From an uncultured Lachnospiraceae bacterium (GTDB lineage: Bacteria; Bacillota; Clostridia; Lachnospirales; Lachnospiraceae): a stretch of 64,000 nucleotides of DNA. The stretch lies in NCBI GenBank assembly GCA_902774915.1, contig CACYKH010000014.1, forward strand, positions 1-64,000, read 5' to 3'. A program made the position numbers and the translations under genes. The notes under the pieces are model-generated. The model saw nothing but the letters and a program-made list of their open reading frames with translations, did no database searches and was not told where the DNA came from. Shown here piece after piece: positions 33,208 through 42,740 of the stretch; positions within the stretch are counted from its first letter, which is position 1, and every line of letters begins with the position of its first letter.

Positions 33208-34755
33208 TTAGCTTTCGTTTGCGTTTACGAGAATCTGAGTCTCGCCAGAATGAGTGGTCTCGTCATTTGCCTTCTTAAGTGTGAATACAAATTCGGAACC
33301 TTCTCCTTCTTTACTATATACATCTATAGTCTCGTTATGAGCCTTAATGATCTCCTTGGTTATAGCAAGTCCAAGACCGGTACCTCCCTTATCCTTACCA
33401 CGGCTGGTATCGTCCTTGTAGAATCTTGTCCAGATCTTCTTCTGAGTTTCCTCGCTCATTCCAATTCCCTCATCCTTAATGGAAATCTGAAGCTTATCAC
33501 CCTTCTCAACAATATTGATGTAGATATGCTTTCCTTCAGGAGTGAACTTAAGAGCATTATCCAGAAGATTATAAACAACCTGCTGTACCTTTGTTTTATC
33601 GGCAGTAACGACTGTTGCCTCTGCATGATTATTCAGATAAATGGCAACATTTTTGTCGATACATTTTATTTCAAATGTATTCAGTGTAGGCTTAATTATA
33701 TCGATGAAGTCAAAGTCTGTAAGGTTCAGATATGGACCATAAATCTCAAGACGGTTGAGATCTAGAAGTCCCTGAGTAAGCTTAGTCAGACGGTTTGTCT
33801 CATCAAGAACTATTCCAAGATATCTATCCTGTTTCTCAGGAGGGATTGTTCCATCCTGAATGGCTGTAACATATCCACGAATAGAAGTAAGTGGACTTCG
33901 GAAATCATGAGATATATTGGAAATGAATTCGTGCCTGTATTCCTCCAGCTTCGACAGCTCGGAAGCCATATACTCCATGGATTCCGCCAGCTGGCCAATC
34001 TCATCCTGGGAATTGATCTCAGTCTTTGTATCAAAATCACCCTTAGAATAATCCTGTGCCACTTCCGCCAGTTTCTTAATAGGTCTCAGGACCTTATGAG
34101 AGACAATCTGCAGAAGTGAGAATGCAATAACGATGATGACAAGACAAGGTATGAAGGTAATTCCATAAATGTTTTTCATCATGGAGTTAATGTCCTCGGT
34201 TGTGGAGTGAATGATAAGCGCTCCACAATCTAAGTCCTTTGATTTATCATCAATATAATAGGTCATGACCACAGGAATACTGACGGTTATCATGTTGGTA
34301 CTATAAACACCGTAGAAATCAGAAACCCCGTAGCTTGCCTCATGAATATCGTAATTCTTATCCAATGAATAGATTGAATTTGGAAGTCTTTTAAGAATGG
34401 CTACATCAGGCCTTCCCGAGGTGGCCACATCTTTATCATAATCATCTGCATCATTGAAATAACCGGAAGTCGCGACAATCTTTCCGTTTTCATCCACATA
34501 CCAAATGTCTGCCTCAAGTGTCTGAGAATAAACATTAAAGTAGTTGGAAAGCTCGGTTGGACTTAGGTTTCCGCTTATATATAAAGTTATAACCTGAGAG
34601 GATATAAGAGTTGCTTCATTCGCAAGGGTTGTCTGCTTTTCCTGGATAAGTGACCTTCTTGTAAATACAGAAATGAAGAAGATCAGAAATCCAAAAGACA
34701 CGATAAGTATCAAAAGGAATGCAATATATATCCTATCGAGTACGGAACGCTGCAT
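33208..34755 (-). CDS. Membrane sensor histidine kinase
   Basis: The 515 residues comprise a membrane segment (about 9-31), an extracellular Cache-like sensory domain (about 32-185), a second segment (about 186-210), HAMP (about 205-260, LRPIKKLAEVAQDYSKGDF), HisKA with phospho-His in FISNISHDFRSPLTSIRGYV (about 278) and HATPase_c with N box NLLDNALKFTPEG, G1 DEGIGMS and G2 GGTGLGLAITKEI. There is no PAS domain between HAMP and HisKA, unlike Bacillus WalK. It is cognate to the OmpR regulator ending 13 bp upstream. The signal is unknown. Confidence 0.92.
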   Translation of the reverse strand: MQRSVLDRIYIAFLLILIVSFGFLIFFISVFTRRSLIQEKQTTLANEATLISSQVITLYISGNLSPTELSNYFNVYSQTLEADIWYVDENGKIVATSGYFNDADDYDKDVATSGRPDVAILKRLPNSIYSLDKNYDIHEASYGVSDFYGVYSTNMITVSIPVVMTYYIDDKSKDLDCGALIIHSTTEDINSMMKNIYGITFIPCLVIIVIAFSLLQIVSHKVLRPIKKLAEVAQDYSKGDFDTKTEINSQDEIGQLAESMEYMASELSKLEEYRHEFISNISHDFRSPLTSIRGYVTAIQDGTIPPEKQDRYLGIVLDETNRLTKLTQGLLDLNRLEIYGPYLNLTDFDFIDIIKPTLNTFEIKCIDKNVAIYLNNHAEATVVTADKTKVQQVVYNLLDNALKFTPEGKHIYINIVEKGDKLQISIKDEGIGMSEETQKKIWTRFYKDDTSRGKDKGGTGLGLAITKEIIKAHNETIDVYSKEGEGSEFVFTLKKANDETTHSGETQILVNANES

Positions 34756-34768
34756 AAATTAACCTCAT

Positions 34769-35488
34769 TTATCTTACTTCGAATTTATAGCCTATACGAT
34801 AAACTGTCTGGATAGACCAGTTGTACTTGCTTCCAAGCTTCTCGCGAAGACGCTTAATGTGAACGTCAACGGTTCTTGTATCACCTACAAAATCATAGCC
34901 CCAGAGCTGATTAAGCAGCTGATCACGGGTAAATACCTGATTAGGATGGGAAGCTATAAAGTAAAGAAGCTCAAGTTCCTTAGGTGGCATTTCAATACTC
35001 TGTCCTTCGAATGTAACTGAATAATTTGAAATGTTTACGATCAGGTTGTCGTATTCAATATAGTCGCCAGTATGCTCAAAATCTGATGCCGTAGCTGAAT
35101 CTGCTTCTTCAGATTTTGAGTTACCTGCACGACGAAGAACTGCGCTGACTCTGGCAACAAGCTCATTAGCATCGAATGGCTTTACCAGATAATCATCTGC
35201 ACCCATCTTAAGACCGAGAACCTTATCAAATACCTCACCCTTTGCTGAAAGCATGATGATAGGCACATCTCTGGTCTTACGAACCTGCTGACAAACCTCA
35301 TAGCCGTCAATGCCAGGAAGCATGATGTCCAGAAGAATAAGATCTGGATTATAAACATCTATTATCTGAAGTGCCTCCTCACCATCGTGAGCCATTTCTG
35401 TGTCGTATTGTTCTTTTGCAAGATAGAGTGATATCAGCTCTGCAATGTTTTCGTCATCATCAACGATTAATATCTTTTGTTTTAACAT
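34769..35488 (-). CDS. OmpR-family response regulator
   Basis: The 239-residue protein has a receiver (1-120: acidic DDD at 9-11, Asp in LILLDIMLPGIDGYE near 54, KPF near 104) and a winged-helix DNA-binding domain (about 140-237: MPPKELELLYFIASHPNQVFTRDQLLNQLWG, then DTRTVDVHIKRLREKLG). It has the architecture of WalR/PhoP/ResD regulators and pairs with the kinase immediately downstream. An acidic linker of about 20 residues separates the domains. It lies 54 bp after mutS2 on the same strand. Confidence 0.94.
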   Translation of the reverse strand: MLKQKILIVDDDENIAELISLYLAKEQYDTEMAHDGEEALQIIDVYNPDLILLDIMLPGIDGYEVCQQVRKTRDVPIIMLSAKGEVFDKVLGLKMGADDYLVKPFDANELVARVSAVLRRAGNSKSEEADSATASDFEHTGDYIEYDNLIVNISNYSVTFEGQSIEMPPKELELLYFIASHPNQVFTRDQLLNQLWGYDFVGDTRTVDVHIKRLREKLGSKYNWSIQTVYRIGYKFEVR

Positions 35489-35542
35489 CCTTTCACCATT
35501 TTTAACCTTCTGATAGATTTTTCATTTTCGTTTAGTATTTAA

Positions 35543-37924
35543 CTAAAATTTTACTATGGTTACGCCAGCGTCGCCTTCTCCGAACTCACCACTTCGGAAT
35601 TCTTTGACGAAGCTCTTTTTCTTTAGATATTCTGTGATTCCCTTTCTGAGTGCGCCGGTTCCTTTACCATGAATGATGGTAATCTGCTCAGCGTGTGTGA
35701 GAAGAGCATCGTCCAGATATTTATCTAGAATATTTATTGCATCATCTACTGTTTTACCTAGTAGATTTATTTCTGGTTTAAATGTCATGGCAGTGCTTGA
35801 ACTGTTGAGAGCAGCGGCTCTGTAAGCCTGTCCCTGGTTCTTCTTGTTCAGCTTTTCTTCGTCTATTATCAAAAGATCGCTGGCAGGGAATCTGGATGTG
35901 AGAATTCCCATCTCTACAAGGAACAGTCCCTTTGAATCTGCAAGTTCTATAATGTGTCCTTCTGTATCCAGGCTGAGAACAAGTACCTTATCTCCAATAT
36001 GGAAGTCTGAATTCTTATGTCCGGAGGTTTTCTTCTCCTTCTTTTCTTCCTTTACTTTGTAGGAATCCTTCTTGTTACGAAGGCGGGACCTTGTTTCCTC
36101 CATTGTTCGGGCATCTGCCTTATGAGGATTTTTCAGCCACTTATTATAATCTCTGATTGCTGAATCTGCAGTTTCCTTAGCGTCTTCAAGGATTTCTCTT
36201 GCTTCAGCTCTGGCTTTATCGAGAATCTCTTCCTTCTTTGTATCCAGCTTGGACTCTTTGTCAGCCAGTCTCTTTCTTAACTGCTTTTCTGTATTAACTT
36301 CAATCTCGAGTTCTGAACGAAGTCTGGACATTTCCTTTTCGGATTCTTCCAGTTCGGAAATAATACGCTCCATATTGATCTGGTTTTCGTTCATGCCACT
36401 CTGAGCAGCCTCGGTAATTTCCTTTGGCATGCCAAGCCTTGTGGCGATTGCGAATGCATTTGATGAACCAGGTATTCCGATCATCAGCTTGTAGGTTGGT
36501 CTGAGAGATTTCATGTCGAATTCGCAGGATGCATTTTCAACACCTTCTGTACCAATTGCATAGGTCTTAAGCTCGGTATAATGGGTTGTAGCCATTACTC
36601 TGGCTCCAAGATCCTTAAGATGATTCAGGATTGAAATGGCAAGAGCGGCACCTTCGGCAGGGTCCGTTCCGCCACCAGGCTCATCGAAAAGAACCAGTGA
36701 TTTATCTGTTGCATGCTTGATGATGTAGATGATATTGCTCATATGAGATGAGAAGGTGGAGAGACTGAGCTCAATACTCTGTTCATCACCAATATCTGCA
36801 TATACATCATCAAAAACTGTAAGCTGACTTCCTTCCAAAGCAGGCACATGAAGTCCGGATTGTCCCATAAGAGTAAGGAGTCCCAAAGTCTTAAGGGATA
36901 CGGTTTTACCACCTGTGTTTGGACCGGTGATTATCAGCAGATTATAATTATCTCCAAGGGTGATATCCACAGGAACTGCAGTGGCTGGGTCCAGAAGAGG
37001 ATGCACGGCCTGCTTCAGCTCCACTATTCCCTTGTTATTCCAGACGGGTTCTGTAGCACCAGTTTTCTTAGCATACTTAGCCTTGGCAAAACAGAAATCC
37101 AGTTCCACAAGAGTCTTATAGTTTTCGTGGATTTCTTCACGAACGGAAGCGGCCATACGACTGAGATCGTAGAGAATCTTTTCAATCTCAACATGTTCAT
37201 CGTTATGAAGCTCCTGAATTGTATTGTTTAGCTCGACAACCTGCATTGGCTCAATGAAAACTGTGGAGCCAGTTTGGGAGCGGTCATGTACCATTCCCGG
37301 AAATGCATTCTTGTATTCTATTTTAACAGGGATACAGTATCTGCCGTTTCTTGTTGTAACAAGGGCATCCATCAGCATATCTCTGTTGTTCGAATTCTTG
37401 ATTATTTTGTTCAGGGTGTTATGAAGACTTGCTTCGGATTCAACAATCTTTCTTCTTATGGAACGAAGATTTCCGGAAGCATCATCCGCTATCTCGTCAG
37501 AAGAAATGATACATCTTCTGATCTCGCTGGATATATCTTCAAAAACAACCAGATTATCAAAGAGTGGAGTAAGAGAATCATAAGCTTTTTCTTCTCCGCC
37601 CTGATCATCGTATTTCTTAACTTCAGCCGTTGCTTCAAGCAGGCTTGCTATATCTAAAAGCTCTGCTGCTGAAAGAGATGAATCTATTTCAAGAAGTCGC
37701 AGACTTTCATTTACATTCTTTACGCCAGAGAAGGAAACCTGTCCGTGTTTTTCGAGTCTCAGGAACGCGTCTCTTGTATTCTGCTGGAGCTCCTGGATGA
37801 CATTTATCTCATTAAATGGTTTTAAATGAGATATCTTATTTTTGGCCCCTTGAGTTACGGCGTGTTCACTAAGCTGTTCTAATATTTTATTGTATTCCAA
37901 AACTCTTATAGAGCGTTTGTTCAT
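35543..37924 (-). CDS. mutS2: Endonuclease MutS2
   Basis: Start chosen at ATG 37924, after GGAGAAAAGG, giving 793 residues. MutS core ATPase has Walker A ITGPNTGGKTVSLKTLGL near 330-347, Walker B LVLFDEPGGGTDPAEG near 405-420 and a following conserved ATTHYTELK. A long coiled coil (about 515-600) leads to a basic KOW-like region and the C-terminal Smr nuclease domain (about 720-793, LLGKTVDDAINILDKYL, HGKGTGALRKG). It acts on stalled or collided ribosomes and on recombination structures. First gene of the five-gene minus-strand run. Confidence 0.95.
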   Translation of the reverse strand: MNKRSIRVLEYNKILEQLSEHAVTQGAKNKISHLKPFNEINVIQELQQNTRDAFLRLEKHGQVSFSGVKNVNESLRLLEIDSSLSAAELLDIASLLEATAEVKKYDDQGGEEKAYDSLTPLFDNLVVFEDISSEIRRCIISSDEIADDASGNLRSIRRKIVESEASLHNTLNKIIKNSNNRDMLMDALVTTRNGRYCIPVKIEYKNAFPGMVHDRSQTGSTVFIEPMQVVELNNTIQELHNDEHVEIEKILYDLSRMAASVREEIHENYKTLVELDFCFAKAKYAKKTGATEPVWNNKGIVELKQAVHPLLDPATAVPVDITLGDNYNLLIITGPNTGGKTVSLKTLGLLTLMGQSGLHVPALEGSQLTVFDDVYADIGDEQSIELSLSTFSSHMSNIIYIIKHATDKSLVLFDEPGGGTDPAEGAALAISILNHLKDLGARVMATTHYTELKTYAIGTEGVENASCEFDMKSLRPTYKLMIGIPGSSNAFAIATRLGMPKEITEAAQSGMNENQINMERIISELEESEKEMSRLRSELEIEVNTEKQLRKRLADKESKLDTKKEEILDKARAEAREILEDAKETADSAIRDYNKWLKNPHKADARTMEETRSRLRNKKDSYKVKEEKKEKKTSGHKNSDFHIGDKVLVLSLDTEGHIIELADSKGLFLVEMGILTSRFPASDLLIIDEEKLNKKNQGQAYRAAALNSSSTAMTFKPEINLLGKTVDDAINILDKYLDDALLTHAEQITIIHGKGTGALRKGITEYLKKKSFVKEFRSGEFGEGDAGVTIVKF

Positions 37925-38076
37925 AACCTTTTCTCCAATAGACAATACCTCCCATAAATATACCTCAAATAGCGGAAAAATGGAAGAGTTTGCGCATTTT
38001 AAATAGTATATATTTTTATTTTCATGTGGTACAATGAAAAAGGTGATTGAAATCTGATTTTGGGGAGGAAGGGGTT

Positions 38077-39582
38077 ATGAAACTTCGTGACCTACTAAAA
38101 TATAATGATATAGTAATCCAGTGTCATGATAATCCGGATGCAGATGCGTTGGCATCGGGCTATGGATTATGGTGGTATCTGAAAAAGAATGGAAAAAGGC
38201 CAAGATTTATATATAGAGGAAAAAACAAAATACAGAAGAGTAATCTCGTGCTAATGCTTAGTTTTCTGGAGATTCCTGTAAAATACGAGCCTGATTTTTC
38301 TGATAATCCGGAGCTTCTTGTTACCGTTGACTGTCAGTACGGACAGAGAAATGTTACAAAGACCGAGGCTCAGGAAGTAGCTATAATAGACCATCACCAA
38401 AAAACTGTAGAGCTGCCTCCACTGTCAGAAGTGAAAAGTAATTTAGGCAGCTGCTCGACAATAATCTGGGACATGATTAGGCAGGAAGGTCTGGATGTTG
38501 TTTCAGATGTTAATTTATCCACTGCTTTATATTATGGCCTCTATACAGATACGAATCGTTTTTCTGAGATTTCCCATCCTCTTGACAGGGACATGATAGA
38601 CTGCCTTATTGTAAATAAAAGTATTATTACCGAGATGAGTAATTCCAATATTTCGCTGGATGAACTCAAGATTACAGGACGCGCCATACAGCATTATCAT
38701 TACAAGGAACAAAATAAATATATAGTTATGCATGCAGAAAAATGCGATCCTAATATTCTCGGAGTGATAAGTGATTTTTCTATGGAGACCGCCGGCATTA
38801 ATGTTTGCCTTGCATACTATACAAGTCCTGAGGAAGTGAAGTTTTCAGTGAGAAGCTGCGTAAGGGAAGTCCATGCAAATGAGCTGGCTGCATTTATTGC
38901 AGATGGTATTGGCGGTGGTGGAGGACATTTGTTTAAAGCAGGTGGAACCCTCAGACCTGAAAAGCTGCCTGAAACAAAGGATGAAAAAGAGTTTGATGCA
39001 ATGGTTTACTCACTTTTTATCGACAGGCTGAATCAGTATTTTGATATGTATGAGATCATTTATGCAAAAGAAATGGTTCTGGATACAACTGATATGGAGA
39101 AATACGAGAAGAAGCCTATGGAGCTTGGATATGTAAAAATGACAGATATCTTTCCTGTTGATTCTCTTGCGGAGATCAGAACTCTTGAGGGCGACATCAA
39201 TATCAGAGTTAAAGAAGATACATATCTTATGATCGGAATAGCTGGTGAAGTTTATCCTATAACAAAACAAAAGCTGGAGAGTAGTTATGAGCTTACAGGA
39301 AACAAATACTCTCACAGCTTTGAATACGATCCTTCGATCAGGAATATTGTTACTGGCGAAAAAATAAGTGTTCTTAATTTTGCAAATGGTGTAATAAGTA
39401 CAGGGAAGTCCCGAATTTTGGCTAAGAAGCTGGATCATCATGTGAAGCTTTTCACAGCCTGGGATGATGAAAAATACTATTCGGGTACTCCTGGTGATTA
39501 TATAGCGGTGCGTGAAGATGATGAACACGATATCTATATAATCAGTGGTGAACTTTTCGACGACCTGTACGAAAAGATTTAA
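38077..39582 (+). CDS. DHH/DHHA1 phosphoesterase with C-terminal extension
   Basis: Start chosen at ATG 38077, after GGAGGAAGGGG, giving 501 residues. DHH domain: CHDNPDADALASGYGL near 16-31, LVTVDCQYGQ near 80-89, AIIDHHQK near 104-111 and the late Asp in YGLYTDTNRF. DHHA1: GGGGGHLFKAGGTLR near 290-304. Such proteins degrade nano-RNAs, pAp or cyclic dinucleotides (NrnA-like). About 170 extra residues at the C-terminus, predicted beta-rich, are not part of NrnA and are not recognised. It converges with the TIR gene; the two stops overlap by four bases. Confidence 0.85.
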   Translation: MKLRDLLKYNDIVIQCHDNPDADALASGYGLWWYLKKNGKRPRFIYRGKNKIQKSNLVLMLSFLEIPVKYEPDFSDNPELLVTVDCQYGQRNVTKTEAQEVAIIDHHQKTVELPPLSEVKSNLGSCSTIIWDMIRQEGLDVVSDVNLSTALYYGLYTDTNRFSEISHPLDRDMIDCLIVNKSIITEMSNSNISLDELKITGRAIQHYHYKEQNKYIVMHAEKCDPNILGVISDFSMETAGINVCLAYYTSPEEVKFSVRSCVREVHANELAAFIADGIGGGGGHLFKAGGTLRPEKLPETKDEKEFDAMVYSLFIDRLNQYFDMYEIIYAKEMVLDTTDMEKYEKKPMELGYVKMTDIFPVDSLAEIRTLEGDINIRVKEDTYLMIGIAGEVYPITKQKLESSYELTGNKYSHSFEYDPSIRNIVTGEKISVLNFANGVISTGKSRILAKKLDHHVKLFTAWDDEKYYSGTPGDYIAVREDDEHDIYIISGELFDDLYEKI

Positions 39583-42500
39583 TCATCAATTCCATAAAGT
39601 GATTTCTGCTCCTCGGAGAGTTCTTCTCCGTGGAGCATTTCATTTCCTATCTTAATCAATTCTTTGTCGGAGAAATGCTCAAAATATCCGTGTCTCATAT
39701 CACTTGACAATGTATAAAATCTATCAGTGGAAACCTGATATCCACACACTTTTGGTATTGTAGCCGCTAGTTCCCAGGACTCGGTATCTAAGGCGTACAT
39801 ATTTTCAGATATGGAGTTAAGATAAACATAATTGTTATCCTTGCTAACATACCATTCTGTGTTATATGTATAATCATCAATTTCTATCTCAGAAATAGGT
39901 TTGAAGTCCTTTGCATCATATACTGAAATAGAATTGCTATAGCATACAAGTATATAATCCTCTGAGCCCTTTTTGTAATAGAAGGCATCTACAGGCACAC
40001 TTCCTGTTTTAGTTATTGTGGAAATAGTGTTCCCTTCGCAGTCGAGTATGATCGTTCTTTTAGAATCGGTTACAAGAATCTTATTATTCTCAATAAATCG
40101 CGCATTATTAGTACCAGCCCAATCTTCCGGAAGGGATAAAGGAGTGACCTCGCCGGTGGACATATCAATAAAATAATCTCCACCAGACGATGCGTAGTAT
40201 AGTAAATTTTCTTCAGAAGAGAAGACAGGTTTACTTGCAGGGATAGTTCCTTCTGGTACATCAAATGTTTTACTTGTTCCATTAGAAAGATCCATAGTAT
40301 TAATTTTATAATTATTGTTTTCATCTAAATTAAAATAAGCAAATATATTGTCGGAAGCATAGAGCAAGTGGCTGGAAGTGGAATGGCACTGGCCAACCGG
40401 TTCCAAGGTTCTTTCGCCTGTTTCTAAGGACATCTTTCCGAGATATAAATCGCTTATATCGTCATCAAATGGCAGATTTAGAGCAAAATAGTATAAATAG
40501 GAATCGTAGATAGTAATAAATTCCATCCAATAAGTTGCTTCAATGTCATCTGCATCGAATTTTACAATTTTATAAGTATCATCTTTCAGGTTATATATGA
40601 TAAAAGCTCGAGTGTCTTCGGTGTAACCATCTTCTACATAATAATTTTCATCCATATAGTTTAGATAAGAAAAATAAAAGTTTTCCTGCCCATTAAGTAT
40701 ATGCCAATAAGGATTGTTAAAACTCGTGGCATAGTGAGAAATTCTTGTACTTTCTTCTGAACATATATATATTCCATCATTATAAACGATATATGAGATG
40801 TTCTGATTTAGCTTTTTAGTTAAATTAAATTGTCCTTCATTAAGTGTTCCATTATAACCATCGTTTGTAATGACAGATAAAGACTCATCATCATAATACA
40901 AATAAACTATTGGACTATTTGCGTCATAGCTTTCTTTTATTTCTCCGGTCTTCCAGTCATAGATAGTGCATATGGAACCCCAATAATGAATGACACTTTT
41001 ATTATCTATAGAATCAAGGAAGCCTTCTTTTGCCCCGGCTTCATTATTGGTGAATTCACTTCTCCATGTTTCTTTGGTGGTTTTTACATCAATGCATCGA
41101 AGGGTCACATCTGTATTTGACAAGTATCTATTGTTTTTATATATCATACTAAAATTTTCAGAATACTTGTATCCACTTATCAAAAGATATTCTTCGTTAT
41201 TCCAAAAATATGAAGTGGTATGTAGGTTGCTTTGTTCTAGTTCAGTAACCTTGAGCGTGGATAAATCCATTATATAATTAGTAGGCTGTGAGTTACTATC
41301 TAAAGAACCCATAGCAAGAAGCTTTTCTTCAGGAGAAATAGAGAATGTACTTACTACCTCATCCTCAGGGAAGTCGGTTGGAAAGCTTTCCAGAAGGCTG
41401 CCATCCTTAGAACTGTATTTTCTAAGCTCCGCACCACCGAAGAAGGCATAAAAAGCATCTTCTTTTTCACTGTTAATTATGTTTGTGTTTATTTTGTAAT
41501 CTTCAGATTCAATGGTATATGCAATTTCCCCTGATTGGGCATCATAAGCTGTGATAGCATTTTCATTCCATACCAAAAGATAATTGTTCTTTGTAAATGT
41601 GATGTTATACATGTCCTCGATTGATAATGTAGTTTCAAAAGTTTGCTCGTGAGTTTCAGTATCCCATACCTGTACGGTTTCGTATATATTGATAGAGGCG
41701 AGGTACTTTCCATCTTCAGATATTGATAATCCGTTTATGTCCATCTTAGATGTGTAAGAATAATCAAAATGGAAATTCTCATCAGAAGTAGGCTCGTAAA
41801 CTCCGGTAGCATCTGTGAGTGCATTTATGGCGGCTGTTGTAACCGGCTGCTTTTTGTTTTTTTCACTTGGCAGACCCGCCAGAGCCAGCTGGATTGCGGT
41901 TATCTTCTCAGATTCATCTAAAAGCTGCTGGGATTCATGCGCCAGATATTCGGATTTATTAATGAGCGCATTTTTATAATTTTTATTAATGGAATAAATG
42001 CCGTATATAAGCTGCAAAACAAAAAGAAGAGCTACAACAGAAATAATGGCAATGACCTTTGTCAGGTGCTTGATGTAGTAGGCTCTTTGTCTGTTAATTA
42101 GCTCACTATAAGAACAGCCAATAATGGCGCTTACCAATCGTGGCAGTTCTATTTTTTCGGCGATTTTTCTGGCAAATCGAAAATCACAGGAGAGGGGTTC
42201 CACCAGAGTGTCGTCTTCGTATTGAAGAACTTCAGGTACTACCTCTGCAGGTTCGCCCTCAATTAGAACAGTTAATATATGATCGCGGGAATGCTTCTCA
42301 AGAAAATAATTAATCTCGCGAAGTACCCATTCTGATTCCTTGGTTTTCTTAGAACAAATAACTATTAAATAGTCGGTGTTATCGAGTGCATCTGTTATTG
42401 TGTCAGAGAGATTGGCTGTTAGAGAGAGCTCGTCAGTATCACGAAATACTCTCTCAATCTTTTTGAATCCTGTTTTTTCCTGTATTCGATCCGGAATACG

Positions 42501-42590
42501 ATAATGCTCAAGCTCTCGCTGAATCAGTTTTGCAATTTTAGTATCTTCTACCTCGTGCTTGTATGAAATGAATGCATTGTACTTACTCAT
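39579..42590 (-). CDS. TIR domain, membrane segment, beta-propeller-like protein
   Basis: The 1003 residues have three parts. The TIR domain (1-150) begins MSKYNAFISYKHEVED; the motif W88-V-L-R-E92-I has the spacing of the catalytic Glu motif of NAD-cleaving TIRs such as SARM1 (WVHKEI). A basic stretch RQRAYYIKHLTK then precedes one membrane segment (about 177-198). After a helical SEYLAHESQQLLDESEKI region, about 720 residues (280-1000) form repeated beta-strands with WD40-like blades (ISEDGKYLASI, VQVWDTETHE, SPEEKLLAMGS, ISVYDAKDF). By the positive-inside rule the TIR is cytoplasmic and the propeller outside. A NADase effector gated by an outer sensor is an inference. GAGGTGG precedes ATG. 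Confidence 0.85.
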   Translation of the reverse strand: MSKYNAFISYKHEVEDTKIAKLIQRELEHYRIPDRIQEKTGFKKIERVFRDTDELSLTANLSDTITDALDNTDYLIVICSKKTKESEWVLREINYFLEKHSRDHILTVLIEGEPAEVVPEVLQYEDDTLVEPLSCDFRFARKIAEKIELPRLVSAIIGCSYSELINRQRAYYIKHLTKVIAIISVVALLFVLQLIYGIYSINKNYKNALINKSEYLAHESQQLLDESEKITAIQLALAGLPSEKNKKQPVTTAAINALTDATGVYEPTSDENFHFDYSYTSKMDINGLSISEDGKYLASINIYETVQVWDTETHEQTFETTLSIEDMYNITFTKNNYLLVWNENAITAYDAQSGEIAYTIESEDYKINTNIINSEKEDAFYAFFGGAELRKYSSKDGSLLESFPTDFPEDEVVSTFSISPEEKLLAMGSLDSNSQPTNYIMDLSTLKVTELEQSNLHTTSYFWNNEEYLLISGYKYSENFSMIYKNNRYLSNTDVTLRCIDVKTTKETWRSEFTNNEAGAKEGFLDSIDNKSVIHYWGSICTIYDWKTGEIKESYDANSPIVYLYYDDESLSVITNDGYNGTLNEGQFNLTKKLNQNISYIVYNDGIYICSEESTRISHYATSFNNPYWHILNGQENFYFSYLNYMDENYYVEDGYTEDTRAFIIYNLKDDTYKIVKFDADDIEATYWMEFITIYDSYLYYFALNLPFDDDISDLYLGKMSLETGERTLEPVGQCHSTSSHLLYASDNIFAYFNLDENNNYKINTMDLSNGTSKTFDVPEGTIPASKPVFSSEENLLYYASSGGDYFIDMSTGEVTPLSLPEDWAGTNNARFIENNKILVTDSKRTIILDCEGNTISTITKTGSVPVDAFYYKKGSEDYILVCYSNSISVYDAKDFKPISEIEIDDYTYNTEWYVSKDNNYVYLNSISENMYALDTESWELAATIPKVCGYQVSTDRFYTLSSDMRHGYFEHFSDKELIKIGNEMLHGEELSEEQKSLYGIDD

Positions 42591-42740
42591 TTACTATCCA
42601 CCTCAGATACTTTGATTTCTATATAATGATATTATAATCAAGAGGGTATGTAAAGTGTAGAAATGGCTATTTTTCTTGCTATATTCGATAAATAGTGATA
42701 ACCTACTGTCTTAGAATGAAACTGGAAATGAGGATGATTT

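Noticed and set aside
33208-35488. Naming the two-component pair WalRK
   Set aside because: The kinase lacks the PAS domain of WalK and the yycH/I/J genes are missing; many OmpR systems share this architecture.
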